Part shown: in pieces, positions 8,017-20,911 of the stretch
Position numbering within the stretch: the first letter of the stretch is position 1
How the letters are laid out: every line of letters begins with the position of its first letter
Origin: Paucibacter sediminis
GTDB lineage: Bacteria; Pseudomonadota; Gammaproteobacteria; Burkholderiales; Burkholderiaceae_C
Direction: 5' to 3'
Assembly (NCBI RefSeq): GCF_030254645.1
Contig: NZ_CP116346.1
Location: forward strand, 2,212,001-2,276,000
Length of the DNA stretch: 64,000 bases
Notes under the pieces: model-generated
Databases searched by the model: none
What the model was told of the DNA's origin: nothing
Seen by the model: the letters and a program-made list of their open reading frames with translations, nothing else
Position numbers and translations under genes: made by a program

Positions 8017-10644
8017 TCAGAACTTGGCGCTCAGGCCGAGGCGGTAGGTGGTCTCGCCCTGGAAGGACCAGGCCGGGAAGCCGGCGCGCAGCGGATCCTT
8101 GATGCTCGTGTTGGAGGCATCGGCGGCGCCGTACTGCACGTCGTCCTGCTTGAGCAGGTTGATGACTTCCAGCGACAGCTTCAGGTTCTTGTTGATGTTC
8201 CAGCCGAAACTTGCATCCAGCGTGCCGTAGGCATCGTGCATGCGGTTGCCGTACCAGAAGGCGCCTTCGCGAATCATGTACTTCGAGCGCCAGTTGTAGG
8301 CCAGGCGGCCGGAGTAGGTTTCGTTCTCGTAGTAGCCGACCAGGTTGACGTTGTGCTTCGAGGCCTGGGTGAAGATGCCGAGGTTGTCGATGTAGCTGCT
8401 GGCCGGTGCGGTGCCTTCGGTGAAGGTGTAGTTGGCAATCACGCCATAGCCGTTGTTGAAGGCATGGTTGGCCTGCAGTTCCAGACCGCGGATGCGACCG
8501 CCGCCGGCGTTCACGAAGCTCTGCACCGTCCAGTTGTCCAGCTTGGACACCGGATCCACCAAGCCCACCTTCTGGTTGTTCTTGACCTCCGCGGTGATGA
8601 AGTTGGAGATGTCCTTGCTGAAGAAGGTGGCCGACAGCAGGTTGCCCTTGCCGTAGTAGTACTCCACACCGATGTCGGCGTTGCTGGACTTCATCGGCTT
8701 GAGCGACACGCTGCCGTTGGTCCAGGTCTCGTTGCCGACGCGGTCATCGTTGTAGCCCGACACCGTCACGCCGAACATATTGGCAAAGTTCGGGCGTGTG
8801 ATGGTTTGCGAGGCGGCGACGCGCAGCACCATGTTGCGGCTCAGGTCGAAGGCCAGGTTGGCGCTGGGCAGCACGTCGTTGTAGCTGGACTTCTTGGTGG
8901 CGGTGTTGCGGCCCCAGTTGAGGTTGCCCGAGTAATCGCCGGCGGCCAGCGGCGTGCCGTCGAAGGCATAGCCGGTGCTCTTCACATCGGTGGAGATGTA
9001 GCGCAGGCCGAAGTTGCCGCGCATGTTCTGCGCGTCGAACTCAAGCATGCCGTAGGCCGACTTGTTCTTCTCGTTCAGCTCGCTGAAGCCGGAGCGGTCC
9101 TCGATCCAGGAGGCGATGTTCTTGTTGGTGTTGGCGATCATCGCGCCGATGTTGGGGCGCGGCACGTCCCAGCCACCCACGCCCACCGAGCCGCTGTAGA
9201 GGCTGGCGGTGTCGACCGGTGCAATCGTCGAGTTCCAGACCGGGCGGAAGGTGCGCTTCTCGAAGGTGTGGTCGGCCATGCGGATGCCGGTCTTGAACGA
9301 GGAGATCGCGCCCCAGGCCAGGTCGAAGGTGGCGTCCAGCTGGGCGAACTTCTCCTGATCCTTGTTCGGACCCTGCGACGAGGCCCAGGTCTCCGGCGAG
9401 CTCTGCTTGGGCAGGGCGCTCACGCCGAACGATTGATCCTTGCTGGGGCTCAGGACGATCTGCTTGCCGGTGGCATCGATGGTGCCCTGCCACTTGGCCG
9501 GCGTATCCCACCAGCCGTAGGCGTAGTTGGTGGTCAGCGAGGTGCCGCCCTTGGCCTTGGTGCTGCCGGCGACCAGGTCGAACTTGGCGCCATCGACGCG
9601 GTAGTGGCCGTCGAAGGTGACGCTGTCCGAGGTCATGGCTGCGGCGCGGGCCCAGTTCTGGAAGAACTGGTTCATCAGCGGCTTGGCGGCCGTGGTGGTG
9701 CTGTGCAGGCACACGCCGTTGGGGTTGAAGTCGGACTTCACGGCGGTATTGCGCTGGTCGCAGTTGGCGTCGTGGAAGATGTAGTCGCTGCTGTTCGAGT
9801 TGTCAGCGCCCAGCTTCAGGTGCAGGACATTGAGGCCCAGCTCCAGGCCGTCGATCGGCTTGGCTTGCAGGATGACATTGACGGCATCGCGCTTGCGATC
9901 CTGCACGAAGGCGGTCGGCGCGACGTCCGAGGACCAGCGGCTGTCAGCCTCGATGCCCTGGCGGATGTAGGCGCCTTCCGAATGGCCGCCGGCGATCAGC
10001 GCGCCGAAACGGCGGCTCTGGTCGCGCCAGCTGTAGAGGCCGGAGACTTCCTTCTCGTCATCGCTGATCGTGCCCTTGCCGTACTTCACGCTGGCGAAGG
10101 CGGTGCCGGCCGCCATGTCCAGCGGCTTGCGGGTCTTCACGATCACGGTGCCGCCGATGCCGCCTTCGGTCAGGTCGGCCTGGGAGGACTTGTAGACCTC
10201 CATGCCGCCGATCAACTCGGGGGGCAGCAGGGAATAGTTGAACGAACGGTCGATGTCCATCTGGTCGTACCAGCCGGTGGACGCGACGGTCTGGCCGTTC
10301 AGCGTGGTGTAGGTCATCTGCGGGTCGGAGCCGCGGATCGACACCGAGGCGCCCTGGCCGAAGGCACGACCCACCGAGACGCCGGGGATGCGGCCCAGCG
10401 ATTGGCCGACGTCGGAGTCGGGGAGCTTGCCCACATCTTCCGCGGACACGGCGTCGACGACCGCGCTGGCGTTCTTCTTGATGTTGACCGCGGTCTCCAG
10501 CGAGGCGCGAATGCCGGTGACAACCACCTGATCCAGCTGCGCCGCCTCAGCCTTCTTGTCGGCCTGTTGGGCTTGCGCGCCAAAGGCGGCACCAAGCAGG
10601 GTGATCGTCACCGCTGCCGCGATAGGGGTCTTTCTGACCTTCAT
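8017..10644 (-). CDS. TonB-dependent outer-membrane receptor (Xanthomonas/Caulobacter carbohydrate type)
   Basis: An 875-residue receptor. Start 10644 is chosen because GAGGAG lies 6 bases upstream and it opens a clear signal peptide (MKVRKTPIAAAVTITLLGAAFGAQAQ). A TonB-box-like LDQVVVTG follows, then a plug domain (NASAVVDAVSAEDVGKLPD, GVSVGRAFGQGASVSIRGSD, GGTVIVKTRKPL), a long beta-barrel, and the terminal Phe (YRLGLSAKF) required for outer-membrane assembly. It belongs to the TIGR01782-like family that imports oligosaccharides. Next to nag genes, chito-oligosaccharides are the most likely ligand. Specificity is inferred. Confidence 0.92.
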   Translation of the reverse strand: MKVRKTPIAAAVTITLLGAAFGAQAQQADKKAEAAQLDQVVVTGIRASLETAVNIKKNASAVVDAVSAEDVGKLPDSDVGQSLGRIPGVSVGRAFGQGASVSIRGSDPQMTYTTLNGQTVASTGWYDQMDIDRSFNYSLLPPELIGGMEVYKSSQADLTEGGIGGTVIVKTRKPLDMAAGTAFASVKYGKGTISDDEKEVSGLYSWRDQSRRFGALIAGGHSEGAYIRQGIEADSRWSSDVAPTAFVQDRKRDAVNVILQAKPIDGLELGLNVLHLKLGADNSNSSDYIFHDANCDQRNTAVKSDFNPNGVCLHSTTTAAKPLMNQFFQNWARAAAMTSDSVTFDGHYRVDGAKFDLVAGSTKAKGGTSLTTNYAYGWWDTPAKWQGTIDATGKQIVLSPSKDQSFGVSALPKQSSPETWASSQGPNKDQEKFAQLDATFDLAWGAISSFKTGIRMADHTFEKRTFRPVWNSTIAPVDTASLYSGSVGVGGWDVPRPNIGAMIANTNKNIASWIEDRSGFSELNEKNKSAYGMLEFDAQNMRGNFGLRYISTDVKSTGYAFDGTPLAAGDYSGNLNWGRNTATKKSSYNDVLPSANLAFDLSRNMVLRVAASQTITRPNFANMFGVTVSGYNDDRVGNETWTNGSVSLKPMKSSNADIGVEYYYGKGNLLSATFFSKDISNFITAEVKNNQKVGLVDPVSKLDNWTVQSFVNAGGGRIRGLELQANHAFNNGYGVIANYTFTEGTAPASSYIDNLGIFTQASKHNVNLVGYYENETYSGRLAYNWRSKYMIREGAFWYGNRMHDAYGTLDASFGWNINKNLKLSLEVINLLKQDDVQYGAADASNTSIKDPLRAGFPAWSFQGETTYRLGLSAKF

Positions 10645-10774
10645 GAACTGCTCCTCGATATGGCCGTTGGCTTCGTGCTCGGCCTGTTGAGACTCGGAGC
10701 CAAGGCGCATCACCGTGTGAGCGGCATGCGCCTGGCGCCTCGAAATGCAATGCAAATGCAACCAATGCCATGCC

Positions 10775-10807
10775 ACTATAGCCATCAGTAGTGCCACTTT
10801 GCTACCA
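10775..10807 (-). promoter_or_regulatory. putative promoter and operator of the TonB receptor gene
   Basis: On the - strand TATAGT (10780-10775) is a good -10 box. Just upstream, over the expected -35, lies GTGGTAGCAAAGTGGCAC: two TGGYA half-sites starting 11 bases apart. A repressor bound there would block the promoter. The leader to the ATG is about 130 bases. Confidence 0.5.
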
Positions 10808-10921
10808 CTTTTAGGGGCGTGTTTTCCCTGCTGTGGTGAGCCTGCAATAGCGATTAAGACGCAAATCTGGCCGTTATTGGGGCTACAGGTACGGCATGCC
10901 CCGTGATGGTGGTGGCCGGGC

Positions 10922-10940
10922 TTGGTAGTAAATTGGTATC
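10922..10940 (+). promoter_or_regulatory. second TGGTA direct-repeat operator-like site
   Basis: TTGGTAGTAAATTGGTATC holds two TGGTA half-sites starting exactly 11 bases apart, one helical turn. It resembles the site at 10792-10808 on the opposite strand (consensus TGGTAG-YAAAK-TGGYA). The remainder of the 10645-11051 gene-free stretch shows no gene I can support. Confidence 0.45.
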
Positions 10941-11051
10941 TATCGACGTCTGCGAAAGCGGGAGATTGCTCCATCGGGCCGTGCGCATGCCATCCCGGCG
11001 CAGCGGGCGAGCCGCTTCTTGGGGTCCGCTGCGCTGGATGTCGAAAATTGT

Positions 11052-11079
11052 TTGCGGCCCAAAAATGCTGTGCTATAGT
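11052..11079 (+). promoter_or_regulatory. promoter of the tRNA-tufA operon
   Basis: TTGCGG (11052-11057), a 16-base spacer, then TATAGT (11074-11079) preceded by TG (extended -10). It lies 15 bases before the first tRNA, which is where a strong stable-RNA promoter is expected. Confidence 0.75.
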
Positions 11080-11093
11080 TGCGGGCTTGCCTC

Positions 11094-11179
11094 GGAGGGG
11101 TGGCCGAGTGGTTAAAGGCAGCAGACTGTAAATCTGCCCGCTAACGCGTACGCTGGTTCGAATCCAGCCTCCTCCACCA
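11094..11179 (+). tRNA. tRNA-Tyr (GTA)
   Basis: An 86-base cloverleaf with a long variable arm (class II). Acceptor GGAGGGG pairs with CTCCTCC before A-CCA. The anticodon loop reads CTGTAAA with anticodon GTA, and the T arm is GCTGGTTCGAATCCAGC. CCA is encoded. First of three tRNAs ahead of tufA. Confidence 0.97.
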
Positions 11180-11261
11180 AGGCAAACGACAATTCAAGCG
11201 ATTGAAGCTTGTTTGGCGCAAGGGTCGAAGGGCCTGAGCGATGAGCAAGTGATACTCCCGG

Positions 11262-11335
11262 GCGGGAGTAGTTCAATGGTAGAACCTTAGCCTTCCAAGC
11301 TAATGACACGGGTTCGATTCCCGTTTCCCGCTCCA
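11262..11335 (+). tRNA. tRNA-Gly (TCC)
   Basis: A 74-base cloverleaf. Acceptor GCGGGAG pairs with TTCCCGC, the discriminator is T, and CCA is encoded. The anticodon stem TTAGC/GCTAA encloses loop CTTCCAA, giving anticodon TCC. Confidence 0.97.
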
Positions 11336-11405
11336 GTCGGCTTGCTTGGAAGGTGAATGTGTCGGCACTGGTTTGTTGATCTGTGGTCAATAAACCTGTG
11401 TCGAT

Positions 11406-11480
<75 letters not shown>

Positions 11481-11527
11481 CCTCTTTTCTTCTTCCCCTT
11501 CTCTGATCTGATCGCCAGGAGCGCAAG

Positions 11528-12718
<1,191 letters not shown>

Positions 12719-12733
12719 AGTCTGAAAGACCAC

Positions 12734-12809
12734 AGGGGCATAGCTCAATTGGCAGAGCGTCGGTCTCCAAAACCGAAGGTTGGGGGTTCGAGACCCTCTG
12801 CCCCTGCCA
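12734..12809 (+). tRNA. tRNA-Trp (CCA)
   Basis: A 76-base cloverleaf. Acceptor AGGGGCA pairs with TGCCCCT, the discriminator is G, and CCA is encoded. The anticodon loop CTCCAAA gives anticodon CCA. It sits 15 bases after tufA and before secE, a conserved arrangement. Confidence 0.97.
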
Positions 12810-12828
12810 GCAGTCACTGACCTGACGC

Positions 12829-12837
12829 TGGTATAGT
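12829..12837 (+). promoter_or_regulatory. possible extended -10 promoter for secE-nusG
   Basis: TGGTATAGT fits the extended -10 pattern TGnTATAaT. No convincing -35 box is visible at the usual distance. Confidence 0.35.
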
Positions 12838-12846
12838 GGTCAAAGC

Positions 12847-12876
12847 AAGCCCGCGGGATTTGGTCCCGGCGGGCTT
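12847..12876 (+). terminator. GC-rich hairpin between tRNA-Trp and secE
   Basis: AAGCCCGC-GGGA pairs with TCCC-GGCGGGCTT with one bulge around a short loop. The trailing sequence is TTGCTGCTG, so the U-tract is weak. It may end part of the tRNA-tufA-tRNA transcript or act as a processing or attenuation site before secE. Confidence 0.5.
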
Positions 12877-12945
12877 TGCTGCTGTTGGGTCAATTCATTC
12901 CGTATGCGTGCCGAGTCCGCTCAGGCGGGCTTGAAAGTTAGTTCA

Positions 12946-13329
12946 ATGTCGAATCCTCAAGTCGAAACAGTCACCACCAGCGCCGACAAGGCCAAGCTGG
13001 CGGGTGCTGTGCTGCTGCTGATTGGTGGTCTGGTGGCGTTCTATGCGCTGGCCAAGCAAGGCCCGATCGCGCAGTGGGCGGCGCTGCTGGTGCTGCTGGC
13101 GGCCGCTGCGGGCGCTTTCTTCACCTCCGAGTCCGGCAAGTCGCTGGTGGCCTACGGTCGCGACTCCCTGCGCGAAGTGCGCAAGGTGGTGTGGCCCACG
13201 CGCAAGGAAGCGACCCAGATGACCGGCTATGTGTTCGCCTTCGTGGTGGTCATGGCCTTGTTCCTCTGGCTGACCGACAAGACGCTGGAATGGGTCCTGA
13301 TCGACCTGATTCTGGGCTGGAAGCGCTAA
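12946..13329 (+). CDS. secE: preprotein translocase subunit SecE
   Basis: The small essential subunit of the SecYEG channel in the inner membrane. With the ATG at 12946 the protein has 127 residues and three membrane segments (about 18-36, 43-60, 93-113), the proteobacterial form. The amphipathic conserved helix [13 protein letters not shown] spans 77-89. An in-frame ATG at 12904 would add 14 residues that do not look like SecE. It is followed 10 bases later by nusG, as in most bacteria. Confidence 0.96.
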   Translation: MSNPQVETVTTSADKAKLAGAVLLLIGGLVAFYALAKQGPIAQWAALLVLLAAAAGAFFTSESGKSLVAYGRDSLREVRKVVWPTRKEATQMTGYVFAFVVVMALFLWLTDKTLEWVLIDLILGWKR

Positions 13330-13339
13330 AGGATTCCCG

Positions 13340-13924
13340 ATGAGCGAAGAACTGAACGTCGTTGCGAACGAAGCGGCAGTGCCCGCTGGCCTGCCCAAGC
13401 GCTGGTATGTGGTGCACGCCTATTCGGGCATGGAAAAGGCCGTCGAGCGCAATCTGCGCGAGCGCATCGATCGCGCCGGCATGCAGGACAAGTTCGGCCG
13501 CATCCTGGTTCCGACCGAAGAGGTCGTGGAACTGAAGAACGGCAAGAAGGCGGTCACCGAGCGTCGCTTCTTCCCCGGCTATGTGCTGGTGGAAATGGTG
13601 ATGGAAGACGACACCTGGCACTTGGTCAAGCACACCTCCAAGGTGACCGGTTTTGTGGGTGGCGCGAAGAACCGCCCGGCCCCGATCTCGGAAGCCGAGG
13701 TGATGAAGATCGTCAACCAGATGCAAGAAGGCATCGAGAAGCCCCGGCCCAAGGTCGAGTGGACGGTGGGCGAGATCGTGCGCGTCAAGGAAGGCCCGTT
13801 CACGGACTTCAATGGCGCTATCGAGGAAGTCAATTACGACAAGTCCAAGGTGCGCGTCTCGGTCACGATCTTCGGACGTGCCACGCCGGTGGAGCTGGAC
13901 TTCGCGCAGGTCGAGAAAGTTTGA
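13340..13924 (+). CDS. nusG: transcription termination/antitermination factor NusG
   Basis: Binds RNA polymerase and couples it to Rho or to the ribosome. The 194-residue protein has the NGN domain ([20 protein letters not shown] from about 20, and GYVLVEM), followed by a KOW domain ([17 protein letters not shown], about 140-156). The N-terminal tail is about a dozen residues longer than that of E. coli. An AAGGAT ribosome site precedes the ATG. In operon with secE. Confidence 0.98.
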   Translation: MSEELNVVANEAAVPAGLPKRWYVVHAYSGMEKAVERNLRERIDRAGMQDKFGRILVPTEEVVELKNGKKAVTERRFFPGYVLVEMVMEDDTWHLVKHTSKVTGFVGGAKNRPAPISEAEVMKIVNQMQEGIEKPRPKVEWTVGEIVRVKEGPFTDFNGAIEEVNYDKSKVRVSVTIFGRATPVELDFAQVEKV

Positions 13925-14092
13925 GAGCCTGGTGAGGCTCGCTCACTGCGCAAGCGGTGGGCATCTCACTCGTAGTCAGTCCGCAACGAGATGCGGACAA
14001 GAGGAGCAAGGGTACGAGGCGTGAGCCTCTAGCCCCTTGCGCTAGCACTCAGGCGTTGCGGCGAGGCCGCCGTGGCGCTGTCAGGAGAAATC
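13925..14092 (+). promoter_or_regulatory. structured leader of rplK-rplA (candidate L1 autoregulatory site)
   Basis: Three nested or successive hairpins occupy the nusG-rplK gap: GAGCCT-ggtg-AGGCTC (13925-13940) directly after the nusG stop; GCATCTC (13961-13967) with GAGATGC (13988-13994); and GCAAGGG (14006-14012) with CCCTTGC (14034-14040) enclosing GAGGC-gtga-GCCTC. In E. coli, L1 represses translation by binding the L11 leader, so this is the expected place for such a site. Confidence 0.55.
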
Positions 14093-14524
14093 ATGGCCAA
14101 GAAAATTGTCGGCTTTATCAAGCTGCAAATTCCGGCTGGCAAGGCAAATCCTTCGCCTCCGGTCGGTCCCGCGCTGGGTCAGCGTGGTCTGAACATCATG
14201 GAATTCTGCAAGGCGTTCAACGCCCAGACGCAGAGCTATGAGCCGGGCCTGAAGCTGCCGGTGGTGATCACCGCCTTCGCGGACAAGAGCTTCACCTTCG
14301 TGATCAAGTCGCCCCCGGCGACCGTGCTGATCAAGAAGGCTGCCAAGATCGAAAAGGGCTCGCAGCGCCCCCATCTGGACAAGGTCGGCAAGCTGACCCG
14401 CGCCCAGCTGGAAGAGATCGCCAAGACCAAGCAGAAGGATCTGACGGCCGCCGACATGGACGCCGCCGTTCGCACCATCGCTGGTTCCGCCCGTTCGATG
14501 GGCATCATCGTGGAGGGTGTGTGA
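14093..14524 (+). CDS. rplK: 50S ribosomal protein L11
   Basis: Binds 23S rRNA at the GTPase-associated centre and is needed for the stringent response. The 143-residue protein starts at the ATG with AGGAGA upstream; an in-frame ATG 21 bases earlier lacks that site. The N-terminal domain has [20 protein letters not shown] (proline-rich thiostrepton region). The C-terminal part ends [15 protein letters not shown], the rRNA-binding signature. One base separates its stop from rplA. Confidence 0.98.
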   Translation: MAKKIVGFIKLQIPAGKANPSPPVGPALGQRGLNIMEFCKAFNAQTQSYEPGLKLPVVITAFADKSFTFVIKSPPATVLIKKAAKIEKGSQRPHLDKVGKLTRAQLEEIAKTKQKDLTAADMDAAVRTIAGSARSMGIIVEGV

Positions 14525-14525
14525 C

Positions 14526-15233
14526 ATGGCTAAGCTGACCAAGAAGCAAAAAGCTCTGCAAGGCAAGGTCGAGACCACCAAGCTGTACCCCCTGACCGAC
14601 GCCCTGGGCCTGGTCAAGGAACTGGCTACCGCCAAGTTTGACGAATCCATCGACGTGGCCGTGCAACTGGGCATCGATGCCAAGAAGTCGGACCAAGTGG
14701 TGCGTGGCGCCGTCGTGATGCCTCACGGCACCGGCAAGACCAAGCGCGTGGCCGTGTTCGCCCAAGGCGCCAAGGCTGAAGAAGCCAAGGCCGCCGGCGC
14801 CGACGTGGTTGGCATGGAAGACCTGGCCGAGCGCGTCAAGGCTGGCGACATGCCTTTCGACGTGGTCATCGCCTCGCCCGATACGATGCGTATCGTCGGT
14901 ACCCTGGGTCAGATCCTGGGCCCGCGTGGCCTGATGCCTAACCCCAAGGTTGGCACCGTGACCCCGGACGTCGCTACCGCCGTCAAGAACGCCAAGGCTG
15001 GCCAAGTCCAGTTCCGCGTTGACAAGGCCGGCATCATCCACGGCACCATCGGCCGTCGTTCGTTCGACACCGACAAGTTGGAAGGCAATCTGCGCGCGCT
15101 GATCGAGGCCCTGAACAAGGCTAAGCCGGCGTCGAGCAAGGGTGTCTACCTGCGCAAGGTCGCCGTGTCGTCCACCATGGGCGTCGGTGCTCGCGTGGAC
15201 ATCGCTTCGATCAACGCTCAGGCTTCGGCCTAA
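14526..15233 (+). CDS. rplA: 50S ribosomal protein L1
   Basis: Forms the mobile L1 stalk near the E site and represses its own operon by binding mRNA. The 235-residue protein starts [11 protein letters not shown]. The conserved [20 protein letters not shown] is the L1 family signature. It directly follows rplK with a one-base gap, so the two are translationally coupled. Confidence 0.98.
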   Translation: MAKLTKKQKALQGKVETTKLYPLTDALGLVKELATAKFDESIDVAVQLGIDAKKSDQVVRGAVVMPHGTGKTKRVAVFAQGAKAEEAKAAGADVVGMEDLAERVKAGDMPFDVVIASPDTMRIVGTLGQILGPRGLMPNPKVGTVTPDVATAVKNAKAGQVQFRVDKAGIIHGTIGRRSFDTDKLEGNLRALIEALNKAKPASSKGVYLRKVAVSSTMGVGARVDIASINAQASA

Positions 15234-15496
15234 GCGATTCAGATGAGGCGCGGCGCTAGTCTGGCGCCGTGCTGATGAATTGGTGGGGCGCTGCTGGTTT
15301 CGGCCGGCGGCGCGTCATCCAAGACCGCTGGAGATGCGCCCCTGAGGTACTGGGGGCAAGGCTTAATCGGAAGCTCAGTTTCCGTCCAGCGCAGATGGCG
15401 GTCCCGCTGTAAGGAATGTTTCCTGACAGAAGGTCGCTGAATCCCGGTGTGTCGGAGGCCGCGAGGCCAAAGACACGTTTTTGTGAGGAGTAGACC
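15234..15496 (+). ncRNA. rplJ leader (candidate L10-leader autoregulatory RNA)
   Basis: A 263-base untranslated gap with several small stems, for example CGGCGC with GGCGCCG near 15249-15268, GCCCC with GGGGGC near 15339-15358, and GGAA with TTTCC near 15370-15384. In other proteobacteria the L10(L7/L12) complex binds this leader to repress translation. The assignment rests on position, length and fold potential, not on a matched consensus. Confidence 0.55.
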
Positions 15497-16021
15497 TTGA
15501 GTCTCAATCGCAACGAGAAGGCAACCGTCGTCTCCGAAGTGGCAGCGCAAGCCGCCAAGTCGCAGACGCTGGCGCTGGCCGAGTACCGTGGCCTCACCGT
15601 TGAAGCCTTGAACAAGCTGCGCGTCACCGCGCGTGCCCAAGGTGTGTATCTTCACGTGCTGAAGAACACCCTGGCACGTCGTGCTGTCGCCGGCACTTCG
15701 TTCGAAGCTGCTTCGGAGAGCATGGTCGGCCCGCTGATCTACGGTTTTTCCGAGGACGCGGTCGCTGCCGCGAAGGTCATCGCTGACTTCGCCAAGACCA
15801 ACGACAAGCTCGTCATCAAGGGCGGCGCTTATAGCGGCAAGGCTCTGGACGTCAACGGCATCAAGGCCCTGGCATCCATCCCCAGCAAGGAAGTGCTGCT
15901 GTCCCAAGTGGCTGGCCTGCTCATGTCGCCGGTGCAACGCACCGCCGCCGTGCTGGCTGCCCTGGCTCAGCAAAAGGGCGGCGGCGCTACTGCCGAAGCC
16001 CCGGCCGAAGCTGCTGCTTAA
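15497..16021 (+). CDS. rplJ: 50S ribosomal protein L10
   Basis: Anchors L7/L12 dimers to the ribosomal stalk. The 174-residue protein begins at a TTG codon, with GAGGAG seven bases upstream; no ATG is suitably placed. The N-terminal [15 protein letters not shown] and [10 protein letters not shown]-like region ([18 protein letters not shown]) is the rRNA-binding part, and the C-terminal helix, ending in Ala-rich residues, binds L7/L12. The rare start codon fits tight autoregulation. Confidence 0.97.
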   Translation: MSLNRNEKATVVSEVAAQAAKSQTLALAEYRGLTVEALNKLRVTARAQGVYLHVLKNTLARRAVAGTSFEAASESMVGPLIYGFSEDAVAAAKVIADFAKTNDKLVIKGGAYSGKALDVNGIKALASIPSKEVLLSQVAGLLMSPVQRTAAVLAALAQQKGGGATAEAPAEAAA

Positions 16022-16064
16022 GACGCTACGTCCCCTGCAATCTATCTGTTATTAGGAAACTATC

Positions 16065-16445
16065 ATGGCATTCGATAAAGACGCATTCCTGGCCGCTCTG
16101 GACAGCATGACCGTTCTGGAACTGAACGATCTGGTCAAGGCAATTGAAGAGAAGTTCGGCGTGTCCGCCGCTTCGATGGCTGCTCCCGCCGCTGGCGGCG
16201 CTGCTGGCGGTGGCGCTGCTGCTGCTGAAGAGAAGACCGAGTTCAACGTCGTGCTGCTGGAAGCCGGCGCGAACAAGGTTGGCGTGATCAAGGCCGTGCG
16301 CGAAATCACCGGCCTGGGTCTGAAGGAAGCCAAGGACCTGGTCGACGGCGCTCCCAAGGCTGTCAAGGAAGCTGTGGCCAAGGCCGACGCCGAAGCCGCC
16401 AAGAAGAAGCTGGAAGAAGCCGGCGCCAAGGTCGAACTCAAGTAA
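16065..16445 (+). CDS. rplL: 50S ribosomal protein L7/L12
   Basis: The multicopy acidic stalk protein that recruits translational GTPases. In 126 residues there is an N-terminal dimerisation domain (1-34), a flexible Ala/Gly hinge (about 35-55), and a C-terminal domain with [22 protein letters not shown] and [18 protein letters not shown] precedes the ATG. It lies 43 bases after rplJ. Confidence 0.98.
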   Translation: MAFDKDAFLAALDSMTVLELNDLVKAIEEKFGVSAASMAAPAAGGAAGGGAAAAEEKTEFNVVLLEAGANKVGVIKAVREITGLGLKEAKDLVDGAPKAVKEAVAKADAEAAKKKLEEAGAKVELK

Positions 16446-16768
16446 GACCTTGGGGGCGGGGTGGCGCAAGCCGCCCGGCTCCACTGTGCTAAAGGGGTGG
16501 TCCTGCGGGCCTCCCCTTTAGTCGTTTCAAGGGTAAACACTCTTGAGGACAGCTGAAAGGATCGCGTGCGGTATGATGCGCGGTTCTTTCAAGTGTTCTC
16601 TGATCCGACTGCAGAGAGCCGGTTTGGTCGGGCCTTGGTGCAATGCCAGGGTTGTCCGCCAGCGGTTGGTAGTGGCCAACCACCAAGCATCGAGCGCAAT
16701 ACTCGAGAAGCCAGTCGCCGACGAAGCCCGTCCCACGGCCAGGGGTGGGCTCTCGACACGGAGTGTTT
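16446..16768 (+). promoter_or_regulatory. rplL-rpoB intergenic region with attenuator hairpin
   Basis: A 323-base gap with no gene. GGGCGG...CCGCCC (about 16453-16475) is followed by TAAAGGGG (16490-16497) with CCCCTTTA (16513-16520). The latter is not followed by a T run, so it is a partial attenuator or RNase processing site rather than a full terminator. A TATGAT at 16573-16578 lacks a good -35. This matches the position of the E. coli rplL-rpoB attenuator that lowers rpoBC expression relative to L7/L12. Confidence 0.65.
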
Positions 16769-20890
<4,122 letters not shown>

Positions 20891-20911
20891 GCATAGGAAC
20901 AGGAGAAACAC

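Noticed and set aside
7867-10791. Open + strand frame of 974 codons across the TonB receptor gene
   Set aside because: Antisense shadow of the receptor: Gly/Val/Ala-rich, no start signal, no recognisable domain.
10645-10974. Longer N-terminus for the TonB receptor (extra 110 residues)
   Set aside because: GAGGAG and a clean signal peptide fix the start at 10644; the extension is not conserved-looking and covers the promoter region.
10903-11131. Short + strand open frames before the tRNA-Tyr gene
   Set aside because: They run into the tRNA promoter and the tRNA itself and show no ribosome site.
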